Of a stretch of DNA of 5,807 nt, positions 1-5,807 are shown one piece after another. Source of the DNA: a bacterium. Its GTDB lineage: Bacteria > Hydrogenedentota > Hydrogenedentia > Hydrogenedentiales > SLHB01. The notes under the pieces are model-generated. The model had not been told where the DNA came from. It saw only the letters and a list, made by a program, of their open reading frames with translations, and searched no databases. The stretch spans positions 1-5,807 of the forward strand of contig JAAEQP010000671.1 in assembly GCA_024231375.1 (NCBI GenBank), written 5' to 3'. Both the position numbers and the translations under genes were made by a program. How positions within the stretch are numbered: the stretch's first letter is position 1; every line of letters begins with the position of its first letter.

Positions 1-227
1 CCCGTGTAGGTAATCGCCCCCAGGATGGCCCTGGCTTGCAGATCCACAGGGGACATATCGAGGGGGGCGCCGCACACAAACATCATGTCCTGCTCGTGGT
101 ACCGAATCTCGGTGACCGCGTTCCGCAGCGCGACGTTCCCGCTAGCGCAGGCGCCGCCCATGGTATAGACGGGCCCCCGCAACCCCAGGCTCTCCCCGAC
201 TGATGCGGCCTGATCCGTGTCCAACCC
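1..227 (-). other. Beta-ketoacyl synthase (thiolase-fold) active-site segment forming the 3' part of the fused frame
   Basis: Residues about 362-436 of the minus-strand frame read as the middle of a beta-ketoacyl-ACP synthase of the FabF/polyketide-synthase type. GLRGPVYTMGGACASGNVAL (376-395) is the nucleophile elbow. Cys388 (codon 149-147) is the expected catalytic cysteine that takes the acyl group in Claisen condensation. Next come the helix ALRNAVTEIRYH and the strand region MMFVCGAPLDMSPVDL that normally follow it. The two catalytic histidines of the family would lie downstream, beyond base 1, and cannot be checked. Compared with E. coli FabF (active Cys163), only about 24 residues precede the cysteine before homology stops, so the N-terminal 135-140 residues are missing. 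Codon phase is unchanged from the transporter part. Family recognition is confident; substrate class (fatty acid, polyketide or polyene) is not determinable. Confidence 0.85.
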
Positions 228-1310
228 GATGAGCGCCAGCATCATGACCACCCGTCCCACCGCCAAGGGCACTTCCCACGCGCAGAGGTACTCGATACGC
301 TGGGCGGGTTCCTCGACGGATCGGGCGATGGTATCAAGCCGCAGACTCTGATGGGGTATGCCGAAGAAGGGACCAGCCGTCGATCGAAGGAGGCCGAACG
401 CGATGAGGGTGACGAAGCTGAGCTTCAGGGAGACCACGGTGCCAGCGGCCAACAGCAGACACACGCCCGCGAACATGAACCGCTTCCGATTTTCAGGCAC
501 GACCATCCGGCCAAGGACCAGCGCCGTACATACGCCCACAATCGCCTGCACGGACGCGTAGTTCCCAACACTAACCTCTTTTCCTGTCTCAAGATACATC
601 AGCAATCCCAGCAGAAACCCAAAGATACTGAACGTACCGAACAGCGAGAACGCCGCCAGCATCATCAGCCGCCAGTCCCGCTGGTCGGGTCCGGGCCACA
701 GAGCCCGCTTCAGCCGGAACGGACGGGGCTTGCTGTCCGACGGCATAGCGAAGCTCAGGAAGAAGCAGACCACGTACAGGCATACCGCCATTCCAAACAC
801 GAGTTGGTATCCCACCAGGCCCTGCCCGGCGTAGGCGATGATGTATCCCCCCGCGAGCGGCGCCAGCAAGCGGAAGATGCCGTTCACTGCCTGCAGGAGT
901 CCGATGAAGGACTCGCGCCTGCCTTCGTAGGTAACGTCGAAGTTGAACGTGTTGGCCCCGGCCCAGAACACGCCCCAGGTCACGCCCAGCATCGCACCCA
1001 GCAGAACGGCGTAGTCGGGACACCGCTCCTGAAGCCCCAGCAGGAGCGCGTAGTACGCCGCGTGAAGCACCAGCCCCAGCCGGTAGGCGTGAAGCCGCTC
1101 GCGGCGGGCCGAGTACCATCCAGAGAACAGGAAGACGACGGGCGTCACGATGTACAGCGCCAGATAGTGGTGAAACACCACGGTGATATCCTGGCTGTTC
1201 TTGTACAAGTACACCGATACGAACACGTTGCAGAGTGCCGACGCAGCCGTGTACAGGCCCATCAGGGCCAGGGCCACTTTCGCTTTCGGATGGAGTTTCC
1301 GGGTTGACAT
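1..1310 (-). CDS. MFS transporter fused in frame to a beta-ketoacyl synthase fragment (partial, runs off left edge)
   Basis: The frame is open from ATG (1310-1308) to base 1: 436 codons plus two bases, no stop. An AGGAA ribosome-binding site (1319-1315) lies just upstream and supports this start. Residues about 11-355 are a polytopic membrane protein of the Major Facilitator Superfamily. Hydrophobic segments fall at roughly 11-33, 48-66, 76-92, 100-118, 137-160, 168-189, 214-240, 251-270, 278-294, 297-317 and 345-363. The loop after segment 2 (GWYSARRERLHAYRLG, 64-79) resembles MFS motif A, and WAGANTFNFDVTYEGRRESF (116-135) is a typical loop 4-5 of this group. The protein would sit in the inner membrane; its substrate is unknown. 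From about residue 364 the sequence becomes a ketosynthase active-site segment, and the twelfth membrane helix is absent. The fusion may be a natural deletion product or an assembly chimera. The MFS identity is firm; the intact gene model is uncertain. Confidence 0.8.
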   Translation of the reverse strand, partial: MSTRKLHPKAKVALALMGLYTAASALCNVFVSVYLYKNSQDITVVFHHYLALYIVTPVVFLFSGWYSARRERLHAYRLGLVLHAAYYALLLGLQERCPDYAVLLGAMLGVTWGVFWAGANTFNFDVTYEGRRESFIGLLQAVNGIFRLLAPLAGGYIIAYAGQGLVGYQLVFGMAVCLYVVCFFLSFAMPSDSKPRPFRLKRALWPGPDQRDWRLMMLAAFSLFGTFSIFGFLLGLLMYLETGKEVSVGNYASVQAIVGVCTALVLGRMVVPENRKRFMFAGVCLLLAAGTVVSLKLSFVTLIAFGLLRSTAGPFFGIPHQSLRLDTIARSVEEPAQRIEYLCAWEVPLAVGRVVMMLALIGLDTDQAASVGESLGLRGPVYTMGGACASGNVALRNAVTEIRYHEQDMMFVCGAPLDMSPVDLQARAILGAITYT

Positions 1311-1373
1311 GGATTTCCTGTGGAACATTCGGCGGGGAACCTGGAGCGCCCCCGAGCAAAACGGAACCTAGTA

Positions 1374-1402
1374 ACCCTATCACGGGAATCCCGACAGTGC
1401 AA
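1374..1402 (-). promoter_or_regulatory. Candidate sigma70-like promoter for the MFS gene
   Basis: Read on the minus strand, TTGCAC (1402-1397) and TAGGGT (1379-1374) are separated by 17 bases and lie about 64 bases upstream of the ATG at 1310. The -35 is a good match; the -10 matches the consensus only in its first two and last bases. The spacer holds the palindrome CGGGAATCCCG (1383-1393), which could be a regulator site or chance. Weak call based on motif and position only. Confidence 0.3.
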
Positions 1403-1529
1403 CACGAGACACGCCTGGATTCAGGGCGAGAGCCGTGTCAATCAGGTTCTAAGTCACTGTGAATACGCGAGAAACAACGGAATCGACCCGCGTATCCTCA
1501 TGATTTCCTCTGCGTTCAAGCACAATGCC

Positions 1530-1559
1530 AGAATTCATACAAACGTTGGCTTGAATTCT
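1530..1559. repeat. Short inverted repeat around two GAATTC sites, overlapping the -35 element
   Basis: AGAATTCA (1530-1537) and TGAATTCT (1552-1559) are exact reverse complements with a 14-base spacer. The half-site centres are 22 bases apart, about two helical turns, and the right arm covers the -35 hexamer TTGAAT. That geometry suits a dimeric repressor operator, but no regulator gene is in the window and an 8-base arm can arise by chance. Confidence 0.3.
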
Positions 1560-1580
1560 CCCGCCCGGATTCGGTATAAA
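1551..1580 (+). promoter_or_regulatory. Candidate sigma70-like promoter for the barrel-protein gene
   Basis: TTGAAT (1551-1556) and TATAAA (1575-1580) are 18 bases apart. The predicted transcript would start near 1587, leaving a leader of about 73 bases before the ATG at 1661. Both hexamers are close to consensus, and this is the best promoter-like pair in the intergenic region. The ATG at 1580-1582 overlaps the -10 element, which argues against translation from that codon. Confidence 0.5.
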
Positions 1581-1660
1581 TGGGGCTCTTCAGAGGCCTC
1601 GCCAGTCATCTCGACCTGAAGGTAATCGATGTCATCTCATGCAGGAGGATCACTCTACCT

Positions 1661-2461
1661 ATGCGCGCACGTCATGTCTTGCTACTGTCCGTACTCGCCA
1701 TTGCATTCGCTTTCACCGCTGTTGCCGACGATGCCGAAGCCCACGCCGAATCCGCCGCGAGCAAGAACCTCGACGAACCTGGCAAGTGGCAGATCTTTTT
1801 CGCCGCCGCCAACCTCTACCCTCGTCTGGAGGAATCCGAGGGCAAGGTTGAAAAACTCATCAACGGCGGACTAGGTCGCACTGTCCACTTCTGGCGCGAA
1901 CCCGTCACCTTCGGTGACTGGGCCAAGGACGGCAAGATGTGGGACTTCCAGATCGGCGTCGGCCGCGACGTTGGCGAGAAGACCGTTGTCCACTTCTCCG
2001 TGGGCGGGACGTATGGCAAGCAGGAGAACTCCGAATGGTATATTCCTCTGGGCGTCCCCACGGGGATTGATGTCGATTTCACGCGCTCCCTCTGGTTCGT
2101 GTCGAGCGGTGTGAACTACTACTTTCTCGGCCGCCCCGAAATGCCAGAAAAGAAGGAAGGCCAGAGCTTCCTGGCGCGCCGTCTGCTCGCCGCCAGGCCC
2201 TACGTCGAATGTACGGCTGGCTACGTGAACCTCAAGACCAACGCCACGATCACTCTGAACCGCCCGCTGATGGACAACGTGTTCCACTACCAGGACAAAG
2301 CCCGCTACGACCTGTTCTACATCAGCCCACGCGTTGGCGTCGAGCTCCCCGTGACCAAACGCGACAGCATCGGCTTGGCCGCCGGCTACCTCTTCTTCAC
2401 CAACCACTGCGAAGAAGCCAACAACCTGTCCATCTATACCACCGTGCGGCATCGGTTCTAG
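1661..2461 (+). CDS. Predicted outer-membrane beta-barrel protein, family not recognised
   Basis: The product is 266 residues. The start at 1661 is chosen because AGGAGG (1643-1648) lies 12 bases upstream and the first 22 residues form a clean signal peptide: basic MRARH, a hydrophobic core, and AVA before the predicted cut at Ala22. A longer in-frame start at 1580 would overlap the promoter and bury the signal. The mature protein has repeated short amphipathic strands with alternating aromatic or hydrophobic residues, for example WDFQIGVGRDV, VHFSVGGTYG, WFVSSGVNYYFL, FYISPRVGVELP and IGLAAGYLFFTNH. It ends in TTVRHRF, and the terminal Phe is the classic beta-signal read by the BAM machinery. 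The size suits a barrel of eight to ten strands. It precedes the glycosidase gene by 128 bases in the same direction, which suggests shared expression. Its function could be a small porin or a structural surface protein; I cannot name it. Confidence 0.75.
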   Translation: MRARHVLLLSVLAIAFAFTAVADDAEAHAESAASKNLDEPGKWQIFFAAANLYPRLEESEGKVEKLINGGLGRTVHFWREPVTFGDWAKDGKMWDFQIGVGRDVGEKTVVHFSVGGTYGKQENSEWYIPLGVPTGIDVDFTRSLWFVSSGVNYYFLGRPEMPEKKEGQSFLARRLLAARPYVECTAGYVNLKTNATITLNRPLMDNVFHYQDKARYDLFYISPRVGVELPVTKRDSIGLAAGYLFFTNHCEEANNLSIYTTVRHRF

Positions 2462-2589
2462 AGGGCGCCAACAGGGTCTTTCTGCAGAGCCACGATATTT
2501 GCCTCTCCCCTCGCTTGCTTGGTACGCTGGGGTCCTTGTACAACCGGTTCCGGCCGCCTTGCCGGGACTGAGCATGGGGGGGAGTATCG
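2462..2589 (+). other. 128-base gap between barrel-protein and glycosidase genes; no clear terminator
   Basis: A possible hairpin pairs 2548-2554 with 2561-2567 (core CCGGC/GCCGG, six-base loop, one G-T pair), but no T tract follows, so it is not a convincing intrinsic terminator. Read-through from the barrel gene into the glycosidase gene is plausible. GGAG (2581-2584), at the end of a seven-G run (2576-2582), sits five bases before the ATG at 2590 and is a good ribosome-binding site. Confidence 0.5.
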
Positions 2590-5500
2590 ATGTCCAGGAA
2601 TCGCCGTGCTTCGTTCATTACTCTGACTGTACTGACGTTGGCTGTCGCAAGCTCGGGGTTTGCGGCCGCGCAGGCCATCGGCGTTGCCAATCCGTCCTTC
2701 GAAACCGGCGCCGATGGACCGGAGGGGTGGACCCTGTCCGGTGGGGACGGCGCCTGGCAAGACAAGGATGCCGCGGACGGCACACGAGCCATAGCCGTGA
2801 GTGGCGATGGCAAAACCACAAACCATTGGCGCTCGGACACGATCCCCTTCGAACCGTCGACGGCATACTGGGTCCGGTTTCGCGCGCGGAGTGAAAACGC
2901 GTCGGGCGGCACACCGGTGACGGGGGCCGTGTTCGCGAACCGCGACCTATGGGGCATTCCCGACACATGGAAGACCTATGACTCTGTGTTCATGACCCCG
3001 TCGAAGCTGACAGCAGACAACGCATGGTTGCGCTTCGGGCAATGGGAGGTGAACGGCACGATCCTGTTCGACAACATCGAGCTGTTCATGGCGCAGCCGC
3101 TCTATGCGGAAGTGGCGGACCTGGAACTGGGCGAAGGCGAGTCCATCTCGGGCAACGCGTACGCGTTCAACGCGCCCTTCGCCACGAAGAAGACCAACCA
3201 CAGCCGCCCCCTGCTCCGGCACAACTGCACCTTCAACACGCTTCGTTGGGTCTTTGGCGCGAACAGCGAGGTGATCTACCGGCATACCATCGGCAACCGC
3301 ACGCAGCAACACGCCGAGGTGCAGGTGGGCATTACGTACTACACCTCGGGCAAGCTCTCGGTCGATGCGAGCACGGACGGCGAAACGTGGACCGAACTCG
3401 GCGCCATTGAAAGCCAGGCGTCCTCCAGTTTCCCGATTCCCGATGACCTGCTGCCGGCCAAGACCGTGTACATTCGAATGCGGGCCGCAGCCAAGAAACG
3501 CGTCAACTCGGCCGAGTCCGACGGGGGATCGTTTCAGGTCACCACCTACGGGTATACGGCCACCGTAGACGGAACCGCGGCGGAAGGGCGCGGCAAGACG
3601 CGCTATGTCGGCGTGGCGTCGCAGGATCCCCGCGTGAGGGCGCGGGTGGTTTCGCTCGGAGACGCCATGCCCGGCGCCGAATCCATGATGACCGTTGAGG
3701 TGGAGAGTGTTACCGGTGAGCCCGTGAAGGTGCTTCCGCAGATGACAATCACTGGGAACGGCGGCGCATTCACTGCGCAGGCCAAGCCACGGGACCTGAA
3801 GCCCGGCCGCGCCACGCTTGACGTGCCCTACACCCTCCCCAAGGCCGGCTCGTACAAGGTGGAGTTGAGCCTGGGGGCGGATGCTACGTTCACCGCCTAC
3901 GCAGCGCTGGACGCGCCCGTGCTGTACGAGTCCGCGTACGGCGAGAGACTGGAAACGAAGGGCGATGTGGGACTCTGGTGGGCGTCGTCGGGTTGGAAGG
4001 TGTCGCAATCGCGGCCGCTGCCCAAAGCCAAGGGCAAGGCAGTCGTCATCCGCGCGGCACGCAACGAAGCCGAAGCCGCGCAGCTCGTGGTGCGTCCCGC
4101 GAAGCCGCTGACTGGCTTGCGCGCCGAGTGCGGTCCGCTCAAAGGGGCAAAGGGTGCTGTCCTCCCCGCCGACTGCGTGGAGATCTTGCGGGTGGGATAC
4201 GTTCCGGTCACTACACCGACAGACGAAACCAGTGTGTGCGCGCCGTGGCCCGACCCGTTGCCGCCCTTCACCGGCCCTATCGATGTGGAAGCCGAAACGA
4301 ACCAGCCTCTGTGGGTTCTGGCGAAGGCGCCAAGGCACGCCGCACCGGGCCTCTACAAGGGAACCATTCGCCTGACAGCAGACGGATACGAAGCGAAGGT
4401 ACCCCTGGAGGTCGAGGTGTACGGCTTTGAGCTTCCCGACCGAATGACGTGCGTGTCGGCATTCGGGTTCTCTCCTCCCCTGGTGAGTCAGTACCACAAA
4501 GTCACCGACCCTGACCAACAGCGACAGGTGGTCGACAAGTATCTGCAGAGTTTCCGCGACCATCGCATCTCTCCGTACGATCCGACGCCCTTCGACGAAC
4601 CCGCCGTGGAATGGACAGGCCTGGGCCTCTGGAACGGCGGCACGCGCGACCCATCCGAAAAGCATAGCGGCGAGACGTCGCTGATGCTTCGGGACGACTC
4701 AGACTCGGCCAATATCTCCGCCGACTACATGCGGCACGTGCGTATTCCGGACGGTGGCCTGCGGCTGCAGTTCTGGTACAAGACCCACGCGCCGGGGCAT
4801 GAAGCCATGGTCACCCTCACGCACCACCATGCCGGGGGCGCCTGGTTGAGTGGCAAGAACAACGACACGGTGATCACGGGCAACGGCGAATGGCAGTTGT
4901 TCGACAAGACCATCACTGCGTTCCCCGCCGACGCAGGCAAGGTCCACCTCATCCTGCGTGCCGCGCGGTGGAGCGAGCCCGGGTCCACGACCGGCGCCAC
5001 GTGGTTCGACGACCTGTCGCTGACAGCGGCCTCGGGCGCGGAGTTGGTGGAGGACGGTGGGTTTGAGCCGGTGAACGGTGCGCCCGAACCGGTGTTCGAC
5101 TGGACGAACTGGGACGCTGCCATGGCCAAGGCCATGGACGAGTATCAGTTCAACTGCTACCGGATGCCGATTCCCGGTATGGGCGGCGGCACGTTCCATG
5201 CCCGCACGCCACCCAGTCTTCTGGGATTCGCCGAAGACACGCCCCAGTACAAGGCCGCCTTCAGCGCGTACTGCGCGAAACTGGAGGACCACCTCCAGGA
5301 GAAGGGGTGGTTAGACGAAGCGTACGTGTATTGGTTCGACGAACCGGACCCGAAGGACTACGAGTTCGTCATGAACGGGTTCCAGAAGCTGAAGGACCAT
5401 GCCCCCGGCATCGGCCGGATGTTGACCGAACAGATTGAGCCCGAACTCGTCGGCGGCCCGAACATCTGGTGTCCGTTGACACCTTCCTACGACAAGGACC

Positions 5501-5807
5501 AAGCCGCCGAACGGCGCAAGGACGGCGACGAGTTCTGGTGGTACGTATGCACGGGCCCCAAGGCGCCGTACGCCACGCTGTTCATCGATCATCCGGGCAC
5601 CGAGATGCGCGTGTGGCTGTGGCAGACCTGGAAACGCCGCATCGACGGTATCCTGATCTGGCAATCCAACTACTGGACCAGCAACGCCGCGTACCCCGAC
5701 GGTCTCCAGAACCCCTACGAGGACCCCATGTCCTGGGTCTCCGGCTACAGTACGCCAGGGGGTAAGCGTAAGCCGTGGGGCAATGGCGACGGCCGCTTCA
5801 TCTACCC
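2590..5807 (+). CDS. Secreted multi-domain GH123-like (DUF4091) glycoside hydrolase, partial at right edge
   Basis: There are 1072 complete codons with no stop, cut by the window end. GGAG five bases before ATG 2590 fixes the start. Residues 1-29 are a signal peptide ending in AAAQA. Domains in order: carbohydrate-binding-like jelly roll (about 30-168, with NPSFE and DNIEL); beta-sandwich region with a discoidin-like SVDASTDGETWTELG (257-271); Ig-like stretch (about 335-440); GH123 N-terminal domain (about 450-615, with RAARNEAEAAQLVV and VYGFELPDR); GH123/DUF4091 catalytic barrel from about 620, split by an inserted jelly roll (about 676-815). The motif YVYWFDEPD carries Asp917-Glu918, matching the Asp-Glu pair that family enzymes use for substrate-assisted retaining hydrolysis of beta-N-acetylgalactosaminides. 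IWCPLTPSY, WWYVCTGPKAPY and ILIWQSNYWTS are further family signatures. The enzyme probably acts outside the cytoplasm on amino-sugar glycans, although most DUF4091 proteins are untested. The extreme C-terminus is missing. Confidence 0.9.
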   Translation, partial: MSRNRRASFITLTVLTLAVASSGFAAAQAIGVANPSFETGADGPEGWTLSGGDGAWQDKDAADGTRAIAVSGDGKTTNHWRSDTIPFEPSTAYWVRFRARSENASGGTPVTGAVFANRDLWGIPDTWKTYDSVFMTPSKLTADNAWLRFGQWEVNGTILFDNIELFMAQPLYAEVADLELGEGESISGNAYAFNAPFATKKTNHSRPLLRHNCTFNTLRWVFGANSEVIYRHTIGNRTQQHAEVQVGITYYTSGKLSVDASTDGETWTELGAIESQASSSFPIPDDLLPAKTVYIRMRAAAKKRVNSAESDGGSFQVTTYGYTATVDGTAAEGRGKTRYVGVASQDPRVRARVVSLGDAMPGAESMMTVEVESVTGEPVKVLPQMTITGNGGAFTAQAKPRDLKPGRATLDVPYTLPKAGSYKVELSLGADATFTAYAALDAPVLYESAYGERLETKGDVGLWWASSGWKVSQSRPLPKAKGKAVVIRAARNEAEAAQLVVRPAKPLTGLRAECGPLKGAKGAVLPADCVEILRVGYVPVTTPTDETSVCAPWPDPLPPFTGPIDVEAETNQPLWVLAKAPRHAAPGLYKGTIRLTADGYEAKVPLEVEVYGFELPDRMTCVSAFGFSPPLVSQYHKVTDPDQQRQVVDKYLQSFRDHRISPYDPTPFDEPAVEWTGLGLWNGGTRDPSEKHSGETSLMLRDDSDSANISADYMRHVRIPDGGLRLQFWYKTHAPGHEAMVTLTHHHAGGAWLSGKNNDTVITGNGEWQLFDKTITAFPADAGKVHLILRAARWSEPGSTTGATWFDDLSLTAASGAELVEDGGFEPVNGAPEPVFDWTNWDAAMAKAMDEYQFNCYRMPIPGMGGGTFHARTPPSLLGFAEDTPQYKAAFSAYCAKLEDHLQEKGWLDEAYVYWFDEPDPKDYEFVMNGFQKLKDHAPGIGRMLTEQIEPELVGGPNIWCPLTPSYDKDQAAERRKDGDEFWWYVCTGPKAPYATLFIDHPGTEMRVWLWQTWKRRIDGILIWQSNYWTSNAAYPDGLQNPYEDPMSWVSGYSTPGGKRKPWGNGDGRFIY
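2677..3093 (+). other. N-terminal carbohydrate-binding-like module of the glycosidase
   Basis: Residues about 30-168 begin with the NPSFE...GW pattern (34-38, Trp47) and end with FDNIELF (160-166). This opening and closing pair is typical of CBM4/9/16-like jelly rolls, and TWKTYDSVF lies between. It probably binds polysaccharide or positions the enzyme on its substrate. The ligand is unknown. Confidence 0.6.
4615..5034 (+). other. Carbohydrate-binding-like module inserted in the GH123 catalytic barrel
   Basis: Residues about 676-815 interrupt the catalytic domain. Barrel sequence stops after HRISPYDPTPFDEPAVEW (658-675) and resumes at FDWTNWDAAMAKAMDEYQFN (836-855). The intervening part carries SGETSLML (693-700), GEWQLFDKTI (766-775) and TWFDDLSL (804-811), the usual order of elements in CBM4/9-like jelly rolls. 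It resembles the N-terminal module of the same protein in fold signature. Boundaries are approximate. Confidence 0.6.

Larger units (their letters stand above)
1311..1660. other. Divergent intergenic region between the MFS gene and the barrel-protein gene
   Basis: These 350 bases separate two genes transcribed away from each other. I see one plausible sigma70-like promoter for each direction, an 11-base palindrome near the leftward one and an inverted repeat overlapping the rightward one. I found no convincing protein-coding frame, tRNA or structured RNA. The short forward frames across it lack ribosome-binding sites and coding-like composition. Confidence 0.7.

Noticed and set aside
351..1307. 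A 318-codon plus-strand open frame across the MFS region
   Set aside because: It is antisense to the transporter, with a Gln/Arg/His-rich composition typical of a shadow frame and no ribosome-binding site.
589..1383. A 264-codon minus-strand open frame across the MFS region
   Set aside because: It is in a different phase from the MFS frame that starts at 1310. Its Arg/Gly/Pro-rich translation has no membrane helices, whereas the chosen frame shows clear transporter features.
1408..1439. GACACG/CGTGTC inverted repeat in the intergenic region
   Set aside because: The arms are only six bases with a 20-base spacer, which is expected by chance, and it has no position relative to a promoter that suggests function.
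1436..1441. A perfect TTGACA on the minus strand as the -35 for the MFS gene
   Set aside because: No reasonable -10 hexamer lies 16-18 bases downstream (CCAGGC and neighbours), so the weaker TTGCAC/TAGGGT pair was preferred.
1580..1660. An alternative upstream start giving a 293-residue barrel protein
   Set aside because: The ATG overlaps the -10 element, has no ribosome-binding site and would place 27 residues before a clear signal peptide. The start at 1661 follows AGGAGG.
2548..2567. A hairpin before the glycosidase gene as a terminator
   Set aside because: The stem is short with a G-T pair and is not followed by a T tract.
2947..4665. A 572-codon minus-strand open frame opposite the glycosidase gene
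   Set aside because: It lies wholly antisense to a well-recognised GH123 gene, has Arg/His/Gly-rich shadow composition and no recognisable domain. It is a by-product of GC-rich codon use.
4699..5292. A 197-codon minus-strand open frame opposite the catalytic domain
   Set aside because: It is antisense to conserved GH123 catalytic sequence with no domain of its own.

Overview
The window looks like a piece of a Gram-negative, fairly GC-rich (about 60% by eye) environmental bacterium. It encodes two exported proteins with cleavable signal peptides, one of them an outer-membrane beta-barrel type ending in phenylalanine. It also carries a multi-domain DUF4091/GH123 glycosidase, a family common in the Planctomycetota/Verrucomicrobiota/Lentisphaerota and Hydrogenedentota-like lineages. 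That phylum guess is inference from gene content only. Both ends of the window cut through open genes.

Layout. Bases 1-1310 (minus strand) hold a gene that starts as a Major Facilitator Superfamily (MFS) transporter. Without a stop or frame change, it ends in the active-site segment of a beta-ketoacyl synthase (KS) that runs off the left edge. Bases 1311-1660 are a divergent intergenic region with a candidate promoter for each side and short palindromes. Bases 1661-2461 (plus) encode a 266-residue predicted outer-membrane beta-barrel protein of unrecognised family. After a 128-base gap, a very large secreted glycosidase gene begins at 2590 (plus) and stays open to the right edge (1072 complete codons). 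It has an N-terminal carbohydrate-binding-like module, intermediate beta-sandwich regions, the GH123 N-terminal domain and the GH123/DUF4091 catalytic barrel. A second carbohydrate-binding-like module is inserted inside the barrel.

How the genes may work together. The barrel protein and the glycosidase lie in the same direction with no convincing terminator between them, so they may be one transcription unit for glycan handling at the cell surface. The MFS protein could move a released small molecule across the inner membrane, but nothing in the sequence fixes its substrate.

The oddest item is the MFS-to-ketosynthase junction near 220-250. The transporter loses its last membrane segment(s), and the ketosynthase lacks roughly its first 135-140 residues, yet the reading frame is continuous. 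This is either a real deletion or recombination fusion, or a chimeric join close to a contig end. The window alone cannot decide between them. I found no RNA genes, CRISPR arrays, insertion sequences or other mobile elements.
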